Origin: a virus
Virus record (IMG/VR): IMGVR_UViG_3300046468_001117
Span: 1-33,248 of that record
Strand: one strand, 5' to 3'
DNA length: 33,248 nucleotides
Of the stretch, positions 1 to 7,909 are shown one piece after another. The notes below the pieces were generated by a model. It saw only the letters and a program-made list of their open reading frames with translations, made no database searches and was not told the DNA's origin. A program made the position numbers and the translations under genes. How positions within the stretch are numbered: the stretch's first letter is position 1; each line of letters starts with the position of its first letter.

Positions 1-37
1 AAAATAATTTAAATCCAGCACTGTTTGATTAAAAGTG

Positions 38-66
38 TTGACCTTTATACAGAGAAATGATATAAT
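38..66 (+). promoter_or_regulatory. sigma70-like promoter of the helicase gene
   Basis: TTGACC at 38-43, a 17-bp spacer and a perfect TATAAT at 61-66. The helicase ATG follows the -10 box by only 6 bp, so the expected transcription start falls on or next to the start codon and the mRNA should be leaderless. Confidence 0.75.
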
Positions 67-72
67 ATACAA

Positions 73-1494
73 ATGTCAGAAGTAAAAAATTATAGCCCAG
101 ACTTACAGAAACTATTCATTCAATTCATGGTTACTAATCCTGAACTATATACTAGGATCAGAGGGATTATCAAGCCTGAATATTTCGACCGCAGTGTTCG
201 TCCTGTGGTCAAACAACTTATTGATTATAGTGAAGATTATTCTACACTGCCAGATACTGCAATTATTAAGGCAGAAACGGGGCAAGATATTGAGAAGTTG
301 GACAACATAACCCAGCATGAAGAATGGTTTGTAGATGAGTTTGAGACATTTTGCCGTCACAAGGCTATTGAGAAGGCTATTATCGATAGCACAGATTTAC
401 TTGAGACTGGCAAGTACGGTGAAGTAGAACTTAGAATCAAAGAGGCTGTTCAAATTGGACTGGCACGTAGTTTAGGAACAGATTATTTTGCTGATCCTAG
501 AGGTGTGCTTGAACGGATGAAAGACAACAATGGTCAGATTACGACTGGTTGGAAATCTCTTGATGATAAGTTATATGGTGGCATTAATCGTGGGGAGATT
601 ACGATTTTTGCAGGCGGCTCCGGGGCAGGTAAATCCCTTTTTATGCAAAATATGAGCCTGAATTGGGCGGAGGCTGGGTTGAATTGTGTCTACTTCACAT
701 TGGAGTTATCCGAGGAACTTTCAAGTATGCGTATGTATGCAATGCAGACGGACCGCAGTACTAGACGCATTTTTAAAGACCTAGACGATGTTGAACTACA
801 AGTTAAAGCGAAAGGCAAACAGTCCGGTATGCTACGTATAAAGTATCTTCCGAGTGGTTCAACAATCAATGATCTACGGTCTTACTTGAAAGAACTTCAG
901 ATACAAACTGGCAAAACAGTTGATTGTATGTGTATTGACTATCTAGATTTGTTAATGCCCGCAACTAAAAAAGTACCTGCAGGTGATACCTTCACCAAAG
1001 ACAAATATGTTACAGAAGAAATGCGTAACTTTTCTATGGAAACTCAGACTGTTACTGTGACTGCATCGCAGTTAAATCGTAGTGCGGTTGAAGAAATTGA
1101 ATTTGATCATTCTCATATTGCTGGTGGTATTAGTAAAATTCAAACAGCGGATAATGTTATCGGTATCTTTACATCAAATGCAATGCGTGAACGTGGTCAA
1201 TATCAATTACAACTACTGAAAACACGTTCATCTTCTGGTGTAGGTAGTAAAGTAAGTTTATTATTTGATAGAGATAGTTTACGCATTTCAGATGATCCAG
1301 ATCAAGATAGTAATGGTGTTGGTACCCCAAGCAATAGTGGAAGTACTACAAGTGTTGTTGATCAACTTAGAAAGAAAACAACTCTAAATAAATCAGAAGA
1401 TGATGATACCCCCGTATTTGAAAAGACACAGGCTGCAAGTTCACTTAGAGCAATGCTTAAAACTAAAAGTCGTTCCGCTTTTGATGAAACTTGA
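73..1494 (+). CDS. DnaB-like replicative helicase (T4 gp41 type)
   Basis: Replicative 5'-3' DNA helicase that would unwind the fork during phage replication. The 473-aa length matches T4 gp41. The N-terminal ~150 residues form a helical region, followed by a RecA/KaiC-type ATPase core. Walker A is GGSGAGKS near residues 181-188. Walker B lies in the hydrophobic strand ending CIDYLDLL near residue 290. A TASQLNR segment near residue 335 resembles the DnaB sensor/Q region. The C-terminal ~60 residues are polar and low complexity. The start is placed 6 bp after a TATAAT box with no ribosome binding site, so translation is probably leaderless. The stop codon overlaps the GATAAATAC late box of the next gene. 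The family assignment is strong; the gp41 equivalence is from length and phage context. Confidence 0.93.
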   Translation: MSEVKNYSPDLQKLFIQFMVTNPELYTRIRGIIKPEYFDRSVRPVVKQLIDYSEDYSTLPDTAIIKAETGQDIEKLDNITQHEEWFVDEFETFCRHKAIEKAIIDSTDLLETGKYGEVELRIKEAVQIGLARSLGTDYFADPRGVLERMKDNNGQITTGWKSLDDKLYGGINRGEITIFAGGSGAGKSLFMQNMSLNWAEAGLNCVYFTLELSEELSSMRMYAMQTDRSTRRIFKDLDDVELQVKAKGKQSGMLRIKYLPSGSTINDLRSYLKELQIQTGKTVDCMCIDYLDLLMPATKKVPAGDTFTKDKYVTEEMRNFSMETQTVTVTASQLNRSAVEEIEFDHSHIAGGISKIQTADNVIGIFTSNAMRERGQYQLQLLKTRSSSGVGSKVSLLFDRDSLRISDDPDQDSNGVGTPSNSGSTTSVVDQLRKKTTLNKSEDDDTPVFEKTQAASSLRAMLKTKSRSAFDET

Positions 1495-1501
1495 TAAATA
1501 C
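1493..1501 (+). promoter_or_regulatory. T4-type late promoter box
   Basis: GATAAATAC, overlapping the TGA stop of the helicase gene and 19 bp before the next ATG. It matches the T4 late -10 (TATAAATA) and the same box recurs before other virion-type genes in this window. Confidence 0.6.
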
Positions 1502-1519
1502 ACTTAACGGAGAATTGTT

Positions 1520-1756
1520 ATGAAACGTAAAAGTCTATTTGAAGAACTAAACAGCATGTCTTATGATAAAGATAATAAACGTCTGGTTGAACAAAAGGGC
1601 GAACACCTTATTGCAGGTGCAATACATTTAATGGAATTCATTGAAAATAATTTTGATGAAGATACTGCAAATGATTTACAAAAACGTTTAGTTAATAGTA
1701 TCCGCACAAAAGACCCGCGTAAATTTAAGCGAGGCATGAATAGTGTAGACAAATAA
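1520..1756 (+). CDS. small phage protein, function unknown
   Basis: A 78-aa charged protein, mostly predicted helical, with no motif I recognise. It has a good ribosome binding site (cggag, 1508-1512) and a GATAAATAC late box just upstream. Its TAA stop overlaps the next ATG (TAATG), so it is translationally coupled to the 1756 gene. Expression with late genes is inferred from the box alone; a virion or packaging role is possible but not shown. Confidence 0.75.
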   Translation: MKRKSLFEELNSMSYDKDNKRLVEQKGEHLIAGAIHLMEFIENNFDEDTANDLQKRLVNSIRTKDPRKFKRGMNSVDK

Positions 1757-1974
1757 TGGATTTTGAACAACAGTTACACCAACTAAAGGTTCTAGCAGGT
1801 ATATATAAGCCTTATGATGTATCACAACATCAGGAGAATATCTCACATACTGGCCAAGAAAAAGGTGAGTATCAGAAAAAGAATAATATACAACCTGGAA
1901 CGGATGAGTGGTTTAAGTTATGGTTTGCAAGACCACAACTAACTGGTGAAAATCCATTTGGGGATAAGAAATGA
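1756..1974 (+). CDS. small phage protein, function unknown
   Basis: A 72-aa polar protein with an N-terminal helix (FEQQLHQLKVLAGIYKPYD) and a C-terminal segment rich in Trp, Phe and Pro (DEWFKLWFARPQLTGENPF). There are no membrane segments or recognised domain. Its start overlaps the previous stop and its stop overlaps the next start (ATGA), so it sits in a tightly coupled three-gene string that leads into the large nucleotidyltransferase-like gene. Confidence 0.72.
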   Translation: MDFEQQLHQLKVLAGIYKPYDVSQHQENISHTGQEKGEYQKKNNIQPGTDEWFKLWFARPQLTGENPFGDKK

Positions 1975-4019
1975 AGATATCAGATATAATTTTAAATCAA
2001 GGAATTGAACGTCGATTCCGAGGTCCAAGAAAACCACGCTTAAAACAAGTGGGTCTACATAATCGTATGAAGAACTTACTTGATGATGCACAAATTAATG
2101 AAGGTGGGAAAATGCCCGGAGTTGGCGTTATACACCATTCTGAAATTGCTCCTACATTAAAAAAATTAGAAAAAGAACTAGGCATACCATTATTGAAAAA
2201 TGCACTAGGTAGTGTTGGTAAAAAAGAATTTTCGGGTGACATTGATATTGCAGTGCAATTGGATAGTGATAAACGTGATGAATTTGAGAAAAGATTACGT
2301 GCTTCGTCAATAATACAAGATATAAAAAAGTCAAGTGTGTTTATGACCGTAGTAGATATTGTTGGCTTTGATCCAAACAAAAAAGATGGCGACAAACCAC
2401 GCACCGGTAAAGTACAAATTGACTTTATGCCGGGTGATGTAGATTTTATGAAGAATTATTACCATTCGCCTCATTCAAAATCAATGAGTAAGGACGGCAA
2501 ACACAGTAATTACAAAGGCGTTCATCGTAATATTATGATAGCAACTATTGCCGGTGTGTTAGATGTTGTTGCAAGTGATGATAAAACTAGTGATGGTAGA
2601 CCTCTAGAACTAGAGCGTTGGATGTTTTCCCCTACCGATGGCATGGTGCGTGTAGTGCGCAGACCAGTTAAAAAGAAAAATGGATTGGGATATACAAAAG
2701 CAAATAAGAATGAAGTTATTAATGGACCATTCAAAAGTCCTAAAGACTGGGCAAAGATACTAAAATTAGATAGTGTTGATGATTTGTATAGTTTTGAAAC
2801 GTTATACGCTGCAATTAAAAAGAATTATCCTCCTAATATAGCCGCAGATATTTTTAAAAATTATAAAGATAATCCAAGTATACAAAATGCTGGTGTTCCA
2901 ACTGAGTTAAGTGAAGAGGCTAAATCTCCATTACGTGAATCAGATGCACGTATTCAACACGTTGAAGACTTTGCTATTTGGCATGGTTCAAAAGGTGTTG
3001 CAAAGTCGATTGAAACATTAAAGAATTTAGAGAAATCTCCTGAAAATGTTACTGTTAAATGGGATGGTTCGCCTGCGGTGATCTTTGGTCGCAATGAGAA
3101 TGGTGAATTTGTATTAACAGACAAGAGTGGCTTTGGTGCAAAAGGATATGATGGAAAAGTAACAAGTAAAAATGACATGGCATCAATGTTTTTAAGACGC
3201 GGCAAAGAAGCACCGGATGCTAACCGCAAGGCATTTGTAAAACAGATGACAAATATATGGGATATATATGAAGCAGCAACGCCAGAAAACTTTAGAGGTT
3301 ATGTGCATGGTGACTTATTATATTTTACAAAACCAAGTGTTGAAGATGGGTATTTCGTTTTCACACCAAATACGGTAACGTATCGTGTTCGTAGTAATAG
3401 TGATATTGGTAAACAAATATCAAAAAGTCAATCAGGTGTAGTGTTACATGCTAAGATTGAACTTGATGGAACAAAAAGTAAAGTAGATATATCAGAGTTA
3501 AACTCAGGTAATCTTCTTATCATGCCACCAGTGACACTCACAAAGGGCCCAAGGGTAAAAGCAGATGATTTAGACAAAGTAGCAAGCATTGCAAATTCTA
3601 GTGCCAATAAAATAGATATGTTGTTAGATGATAATTTTTTAAAATCAAACAAGTTATCAAGTTTCAAAAAAGCACTTTATACATATGTCAATAATATGAC
3701 AAAAGCACGTAAGTTAGATAACTTAACAGGTGATTGGTCAAAATGGATAGCAACTGCTAAAATGTCTGAACAGATGAAAGATAGAATGAACAATCATGTA
3801 AATAACAATGCTGAAGGAATGAAGGCATTATTTACAGTAATAATGGGCATTATGAAAGTAAAAAATGATATAATTGCACAATTAGATGCAAGTGATGCAG
3901 ATGTAGAGGCATATACGAATGGACAGCGAGGTGGCGAAGGCTACGTTATTGGTCAGGGTGATAGTAAATTAGTTAATCGCAGCGGTTTTAGTGCTGCAAA
4001 CATGACAAAAGAAAGATAA
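1971..4019 (+). CDS. fused Pol-beta-type nucleotidyltransferase and ligase-fold protein
   Basis: A 682-aa two-domain protein. Residues ~83-95 carry a Pol-beta-like nucleotidyltransferase signature: a GKKEFSGDIDIAV stretch with the DxD metal pair, and a later acidic strand (VQIDFMPGD). From about residue 335 a second domain shows motifs of the DNA/RNA ligase and mRNA-capping superfamily: a KWDGSPAV motif I with the candidate adenylated lysine near residue 363, a YVHGDLLYF motif III-like strand near 448, a YFVFTPNTVTY strand, and GVVLHAKIE as a motif V-like lysine strand. Related large proteins occur in marine T4-like phages (DUF6267-like, from memory). Whether it ligates RNA, caps ends or modifies nucleotides is unknown. 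It overlaps the upstream gene by 4 bp. Confidence 0.7.
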   Translation: MKISDIILNQGIERRFRGPRKPRLKQVGLHNRMKNLLDDAQINEGGKMPGVGVIHHSEIAPTLKKLEKELGIPLLKNALGSVGKKEFSGDIDIAVQLDSDKRDEFEKRLRASSIIQDIKKSSVFMTVVDIVGFDPNKKDGDKPRTGKVQIDFMPGDVDFMKNYYHSPHSKSMSKDGKHSNYKGVHRNIMIATIAGVLDVVASDDKTSDGRPLELERWMFSPTDGMVRVVRRPVKKKNGLGYTKANKNEVINGPFKSPKDWAKILKLDSVDDLYSFETLYAAIKKNYPPNIAADIFKNYKDNPSIQNAGVPTELSEEAKSPLRESDARIQHVEDFAIWHGSKGVAKSIETLKNLEKSPENVTVKWDGSPAVIFGRNENGEFVLTDKSGFGAKGYDGKVTSKNDMASMFLRRGKEAPDANRKAFVKQMTNIWDIYEAATPENFRGYVHGDLLYFTKPSVEDGYFVFTPNTVTYRVRSNSDIGKQISKSQSGVVLHAKIELDGTKSKVDISELNSGNLLIMPPVTLTKGPRVKADDLDKVASIANSSANKIDMLLDDNFLKSNKLSSFKKALYTYVNNMTKARKLDNLTGDWSKWIATAKMSEQMKDRMNNHVNNNAEGMKALFTVIMGIMKVKNDIIAQLDASDADVEAYTNGQRGGEGYVIGQGDSKLVNRSGFSAANMTKER

Positions 4020-4023
4020 AATA

Positions 4024-4218
4024 ATGTTTAGTAAAAAATGTAAAGAGCATTTAGAAAGTGTTAATGAAAGTGGATTGCAACATATGGCTACTGCGCTAAG
4101 TGCTGCAGTAAAATTGCAATTATTGGTGCCAGCATTATTAATACATAGTGTGGCACCGCGCTGCTTTACCAATACAGCAACAAATGTCATGAAGGATATA
4201 CTAGATAAAAGGAAATAA
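4024..4218 (+). CDS. small membrane protein, DUF6356-like
   Basis: A 64-aa protein. It opens with a HLESVNESGLQHM motif and has a hydrophobic segment around residues 22-45 ending in LLIHSVAPRCF. This pattern (HL-x-V-NES... AL-x-AA ... IHS-x-x-P-x-x-F) resembles DUF6356, a family of small membrane proteins found in marine bacteria and phages. Localisation to the inner membrane is inferred. It lies 4 bp after the ligase-fold gene and 3 bp before the next gene. Confidence 0.65.
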   Translation: MFSKKCKEHLESVNESGLQHMATALSAAVKLQLLVPALLIHSVAPRCFTNTATNVMKDILDKRK

Positions 4219-4221
4219 AGC

Positions 4222-5085
4222 ATGGCAGATGATAAAAAGTATACAGCAAGTCAATGGGCAAAAATATATGGCGGTCACGACATTGATGATAACAATGACA
4301 ACAGTTTACAATTAGTACATGAACTAACTGAAAGCCGTTTGTTTAGAAATAAAAAGATAGCAAGCGAAGTTAATTTAGATGATGCTGCTGAAATTTCATT
4401 CATGTATTTAATGTTATTAAATATTTTCAATAAAGATTATGATTATGCGCCATTGGCAAGTGAATATGCCAAACGTACTGGATCATTTAGAAATTTTGAT
4501 ACATTTAGAACAAGTGGAACGGATCTATATATTTCTTTAAATCGTTTGATGGGCAAAGACCAAGATAATAGTAATGAAAAAGATGTAATCGCTAAGAAAA
4601 GATTATCACTCAAAAAAGCAGATTTAGTGCAATATCTAACTCATATTGGCAACAATAAAACTGATTCAGGATATGAGCAAAAAATGCTACTTAGATTCCA
4701 ACGCCAATTAAATATTCAAGATAGTATGTTGAAATCAATGCGTAGATTGGTTGGAGATTGGGATAATTTGAATCAAAATCAACGTGCACTAGTGGTAACA
4801 CGTAGTGTTCAATATATGCGTTCTAAAGCAATGCGTAGTGAGTTTACACAACCATTACTTTCTTTTCAAAAGCGTGGTAACTATATGGTTAATGATAGAA
4901 ACGATAAGAAGAAAAAGATTTGGAATCGCCCTATTGTTAAAGGTGCTGCTAAAGGCGCCGCTGTGATTGGTGGAGCGTATGCTTTAGTTAAAGGTGCAGA
5001 AGCATTGGGCAAACGTGCTGCAAAAACAACATATGATAGACCAACAAAATCTGGTCTAACTAAATTTCAATCTAGAAGAAAGTAA
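4222..5085 (+). CDS. conserved-type phage protein, function unknown
   Basis: A 287-aa, largely helical, basic protein. The first ~200 residues are charged and contain many Lys/Arg/Asn. Around residues 230-260 there is an Ala/Gly-rich stretch (KGAAKGAAVIGGAYALVKGAEALGKRA), which may be an amphipathic or membrane-inserting helix. The protein ends in a basic tail (FQSRRK). I do not recognise the family. The position between replication-type and structural-type genes suggests a phage core or virion role. Confidence 0.72.
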   Translation: MADDKKYTASQWAKIYGGHDIDDNNDNSLQLVHELTESRLFRNKKIASEVNLDDAAEISFMYLMLLNIFNKDYDYAPLASEYAKRTGSFRNFDTFRTSGTDLYISLNRLMGKDQDNSNEKDVIAKKRLSLKKADLVQYLTHIGNNKTDSGYEQKMLLRFQRQLNIQDSMLKSMRRLVGDWDNLNQNQRALVVTRSVQYMRSKAMRSEFTQPLLSFQKRGNYMVNDRNDKKKKIWNRPIVKGAAKGAAVIGGAYALVKGAEALGKRAAKTTYDRPTKSGLTKFQSRRK

Positions 5086-5108
5086 CATACAATTGTTGGC
5101 GTAAAAAG

Positions 5109-5117
5109 GATAAATAA
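5109..5117 (+). promoter_or_regulatory. T4-type late promoter box
   Basis: GATAAATAA, 48 bp upstream of the 5165 ATG in the 79-bp gap after the 287-aa gene. It fits the late box seen elsewhere, with the final C replaced by A. Confidence 0.5.
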
Positions 5118-5164
5118 AAGTATAGAGATGATAAAGTCTCAATAAATTTTAATGGAGAAATAAA

Positions 5165-5416
5165 ATGGTAGCAAAAGTACATGAATCATATGATGCAGGT
5201 CAATTCCTAACAGGATCACTAGTACATTTCACAATCGCACACACATCAGCAGTAGACATGAAACTAGTTGTTGAAACAGTTGGTATGAGAGCAACAGTTG
5301 TAATTCTAGGTGCAGGCGGCGAACGTGTTGCAGTTGAAAACAACGGCGCATGGAATGCAGCAGACCTACAAGCAGAACTAGGTGCAGGTTATACAGTAAC
5401 AGACTTTGATTACTAA
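5165..5416 (+). CDS. small phage protein, probable virion component
   Basis: An 83-aa protein with an alternating hydrophobic/polar beta pattern (TGSLVHFTIAHTSAVDMKLVVETV), glycine-rich turns and an acidic C-terminus. It is isolated as a single gene between a late box at 5109 and a strong intrinsic terminator at 5443, and has the ribosome binding site tggaga. Codon choice looks highly regular. Together these suggest an abundantly made late protein, perhaps a minor capsid or decoration protein; that is inference and no family is recognised. Confidence 0.75.
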   Translation: MVAKVHESYDAGQFLTGSLVHFTIAHTSAVDMKLVVETVGMRATVVILGAGGERVAVENNGAWNAADLQAELGAGYTVTDFDY

Positions 5417-5442
5417 TACATAACTTCTATCTATTAGAGTAT

Positions 5443-5473
5443 AAAGACCCGGCTATGCTGGGTCTTTTTTTGT
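5443..5473 (+). terminator. intrinsic terminator
   Basis: AAAGACCC then GGC, a TAT loop, and GCT then GGGTCTTT make an 11-bp stem with one G-U pair, followed directly by a run of T residues. It ends the 5165 transcript. Confidence 0.9.
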
Positions 5474-5494
5474 TTTTAATTATCATCAGATATT

Positions 5495-5503
5495 GATAAA
5501 TAC
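5495..5503 (+). promoter_or_regulatory. T4-type late promoter box
   Basis: GATAAATAC placed 29 bp before the tail-fibre ATG at 5532, directly after the terminator. This is a clean start of a new late transcription unit. Confidence 0.65.
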
Positions 5504-5531
5504 TCATATACACCATAAGGGAGAAAATAAT

Positions 5532-6749
5532 ATGGCTTACTCAGTCAAATTCAGACGTGGGACAACTGCAGAACACGCATCATTCACTGGTGCAGCAGGT
5601 GAAGTAACGGTGAATACAACTACAAATCAATTAGTAGTACACGATGGTGCAACTGTTGGTGGACATACAGTTGGTTCAGGTGGCGGCGCCATATCATCTG
5701 GCGGTGGTGTCACAATATATGCTAGTATTGCTGCACGTGATGCGGCTGCAGCAAATGAGGGTGATTTAGCATTTCTTAGTGATTCTGACACACTACATAT
5801 AAACAATGGCAGTGAATGGATTAAAGTTTGGGCAGGCCCAGATGAATCGCCTACATGGACAACAGAATTACCAAGTTCAGTAGCATTAAATTCAGACGGC
5901 ACTGCAAACACACTAACTGTTGCAGCAACAGATCCAGAAGGATTTGATATAACATATACATATGATACAAGTCCAAGCAATCAAGCACAAGCAACAATTG
6001 TAAATAATAATGATGGAACATTTACGTTAACGCCAAGTACAATTGGATTAAATGCTGGAAGCTTTACATTCCGTGCAAAAGCAACTGATGGAATACACGT
6101 TATATCTACTACTACTACCGCAGCACTGAGTTTTACTACTCCTATTACATTTACTACAGATTCTCGAATGAACGAGACCACCTTATCGTTTGGCAGCAAC
6201 CCGACCACATATAAGGACGGATTCATTTTTACAGGTGATACTACTGGAGCTAATTTAACTAATGCTGTTCCAAGTAACACTCTTAGTGCAGGGAAAAAAT
6301 ACTTTGAGTTTATATGGTCGCACTATTCAGCGGCATGGGCTGAATCAACGTCAGGTATGATAGGAGTGGCAGGATCAGATCAAACACAGTTCGGCTTTGG
6401 CATGGAAGACGGATCGCATGCCTATACGCTTGATACTGGGAGAATAATCACGAAGACAAATGGCACAAGTAACTTAACTGACATGGGTCTTGGGGCACCA
6501 GTTCGAGAATCGGATGTAATACAATTTGCATATGATAGTGCAACTGGAGAAATTTGGATTAATAAGAATAATGCTAACTGGTGGCCCAGTGATCCAGCAT
6601 CTGGGTCAGGGGCGGTTTATTCTACAAATAGCGTGCCGCCAGTCATTTTTGCTGGTTCCAGAAGCTCTAATGCCATAAGTTTCGGTGGATATTTTAACGT
6701 TGGAAATGATGTCGTTTACACTCCGCCATCTGGGTTCACTGCACATTAA
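5532..6749 (+). CDS. tail fibre-like protein: Mtd-type N-terminus, Ig-like middle, SPRY-like C-terminus
   Basis: A host-recognition candidate of 405 aa. The start at 5532 is chosen because gggaga sits just upstream; the frame is open from 5493 but lacks a site there. Residues 1-50 (KFRRGTT...GEVTVNTTTNQLVVHDGAT) match the N-terminal attachment pattern seen in Mtd-like fibres and are echoed in the 12161 gene. A cadherin/Ig-like stretch (PSSVALNSDGTANTLTVAATDPEG onward) covers ~115-205. The C-terminal ~190 residues (GKKYFEF, IQFAYDSATGEIWINKNN, final YTPPSGFTAH) resemble a SPRY/B30.2-like lectin fold. The DNA of this last part is visibly less AT-rich, suggesting a swapped module. Confidence 0.72.
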   Translation: MAYSVKFRRGTTAEHASFTGAAGEVTVNTTTNQLVVHDGATVGGHTVGSGGGAISSGGGVTIYASIAARDAAAANEGDLAFLSDSDTLHINNGSEWIKVWAGPDESPTWTTELPSSVALNSDGTANTLTVAATDPEGFDITYTYDTSPSNQAQATIVNNNDGTFTLTPSTIGLNAGSFTFRAKATDGIHVISTTTTAALSFTTPITFTTDSRMNETTLSFGSNPTTYKDGFIFTGDTTGANLTNAVPSNTLSAGKKYFEFIWSHYSAAWAESTSGMIGVAGSDQTQFGFGMEDGSHAYTLDTGRIITKTNGTSNLTDMGLGAPVRESDVIQFAYDSATGEIWINKNNANWWPSDPASGSGAVYSTNSVPPVIFAGSRSSNAISFGGYFNVGNDVVYTPPSGFTAH

Positions 6750-6755
6750 TAATAC

Positions 6756-6775
6756 TAATATAATATAATATAATA
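6756..6775 (+). repeat. (TAATA)x4 pentamer repeat
   Basis: Four perfect tandem TAATA copies between the fibre stop and the ribosome binding site of the 6788 gene. The repeat contains several overlapping TATAAT-like hexamers. Confidence 0.85.
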
Positions 6776-6787
6776 TGGAGAAATAAT

Positions 6788-7177
6788 ATGGCAAGAATAC
6801 ACGGTGCTGCAGGTTCAAGTGAAAATCTATCAGGTAACTTGAATTTTTATACAATATATGTAAAAACATTAGACATCACCTCAACCGGTGATATCTTAGA
6901 TCAGTCACAACAAAATTTTGATGATGTTTGTAATCTAATCAATCTGGTGGCCCAACCTGTAATTATGAATAGTCCTATTCCAGTATCACTTACTGGTCTA
7001 GCACCGACACTAACTGGTAATGGTATGATTTTTAAATTTGCTGTAGAGCATGGGCAAGCATTTCAACGTAGTGGCGATAATGTCGCATTACTTAAAGAAA
7101 TATTCTACGGTGTAGATATTGATGGTGTGCCAATTGATCCTATCACAATGGAATTTGAGATGTCAGAACTACTATAA
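6788..7177 (+). CDS. phage protein, probable tail-associated
   Basis: A 129-aa protein, beta-rich, with LNFYTIYVKTLDITSTGDILDQSQQNFDDVCNLI split by a short helix and a C-terminal acidic helix. There are no Cys clusters or membrane segments and the family is not recognised. It follows the tail-fibre gene in the same direction with a good site (ggaga) and precedes a structured RNA and terminator, so it closes a late transcription unit. A fibre-assembly or tail accessory role is inferred from position only. Confidence 0.7.
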   Translation: MARIHGAAGSSENLSGNLNFYTIYVKTLDITSTGDILDQSQQNFDDVCNLINLVAQPVIMNSPIPVSLTGLAPTLTGNGMIFKFAVEHGQAFQRSGDNVALLKEIFYGVDIDGVPIDPITMEFEMSELL

Positions 7178-7178
7178 A

Positions 7179-7249
7179 TCTACATTCTAATGAGCGCCCA
7201 CTACCTAGTATGGTCTTGGAATCATTCGCATAATGAAATAGAATGTGGA
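7179..7249 (+). ncRNA. candidate structured RNA (three-way junction) in a 3' untranslated region
   Basis: Positions 7179-7189 pair with 7239-7249 in an 11-bp helix with one G-U. The enclosed 49 nt fold as two hairpins: CCA-TAC/GTA-TGG at 7198-7213 (loop CTA, one bulge) and TCATT/AATGA at 7222-7236. No start codon/ribosome site pair suggests a protein. An intrinsic terminator follows 32 bp later. It could be a processed small RNA or a stabilising 3' structure; I do not recognise a family. Confidence 0.45.
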
Positions 7250-7280
7250 GATACCCCATTAAGCAGTGAATGTAAAGAAA

Positions 7281-7308
7281 AAACCCAGTTTTACTGGGTT
7301 TTTTTTAT
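7281..7308 (+). terminator. intrinsic terminator
   Basis: AAACCCAGT, a TTT loop and ACTGGGTTT form a perfect 9-bp stem followed by a T run. It ends the fibre/6788 transcript. Confidence 0.92.
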
Positions 7309-7335
7309 ATGTGGATAATTCTTCTAAACTAAAAT

Positions 7336-7344
7336 GATAAATAC
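7336..7344 (+). promoter_or_regulatory. T4-type late promoter box
   Basis: GATAAATAC, 25 bp before the 7370 ATG and just after the terminator at 7281. Confidence 0.65.
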
Positions 7345-7369
7345 ATATAACATTTAGTGGAGAAGAACG

Positions 7370-7618
7370 ATGTCTATAAATGAACCGCAATTAGCAGCAC
7401 TTGAGATGCAGAGTTTAGAAACTCATGTAGCAGTTAATCATGAACGATTTAAGAAATTAGATGATTCAATTAGGCGGTTAGAAACATTAGTAGAACGTCA
7501 AACATTAGATACAAAGGAACAATTTACAGAGTTAAAAAAGATAGTTGTATGGGCAAGTTCAACATTATTTGGTACATTGCTAATTGCACTATTGACTTCT
7601 GTGTTTAAGGTGATATAA
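7370..7618 (+). CDS. XhlA-like small membrane protein
   Basis: An 82-aa protein. Residues ~8-55 form a heptad-like coiled coil (FKKLDDSIRRLETLVERQ) and residues ~60-80 a single hydrophobic segment (VVWASSTLFGTLLIALLTSVF) at the C-terminus. This topology matches the hemolysin XhlA type of phage membrane proteins linked to lysis, but sequence identity cannot be judged here. It could equally be a tail or membrane anchor. Its stop overlaps the next start (TAATG). Confidence 0.6.
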   Translation: MSINEPQLAALEMQSLETHVAVNHERFKKLDDSIRRLETLVERQTLDTKEQFTELKKIVVWASSTLFGTLLIALLTSVFKVI

Positions 7619-7902
7619 TGCTTATAGAAGAAATTGTAACAACTGATGAAGAGTTTTATGAAGCAAAACTTGTTTATGCCCGTAGTGGTAAAAAGGTAGT
7701 ACGTAAATATCGTTGTTCATCTGGTAGATTAAAAGGTAAGACAGTTGCTAATCCTACTGCATGTTTTAAGCCAGTGAATGTTAAGAAACGATTTACATTA
7801 GCAAAAACTAAAGCAAAAATGGGTTCTCGTATGGCACGAAAATCAAAAATGACTAAGCGAATGAATCCAGCAAGTAAACGCTTAAAAATGCTGAATAGGT
7901 AG
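7618..7902 (+). CDS. small highly basic phage protein
   Basis: A 94-aa protein with an acidic N-terminus (residues 1-20) and then a strongly basic body full of Lys/Arg (KKVVRKYRC, KTKAKMGSRMARKSKMTKRM). Two Cys (CSSGRLKG..PTACF) frame a short segment near residues 33-50. This is a nucleic-acid-binding or packaged basic protein by composition. The family is not named. It is translationally coupled to the XhlA-like gene and 7 bp from the next. Confidence 0.72.
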   Translation: MLIEEIVTTDEEFYEAKLVYARSGKKVVRKYRCSSGRLKGKTVANPTACFKPVNVKKRFTLAKTKAKMGSRMARKSKMTKRMNPASKRLKMLNR

Positions 7903-7909
7903 AGAAATA

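Noticed and set aside
5627-5980. 117-aa minus-strand open frame inside the fibre gene
   Set aside because: It lies fully within a well-supported coding gene, has no ribosome site, and its composition mirrors the complementary codons.
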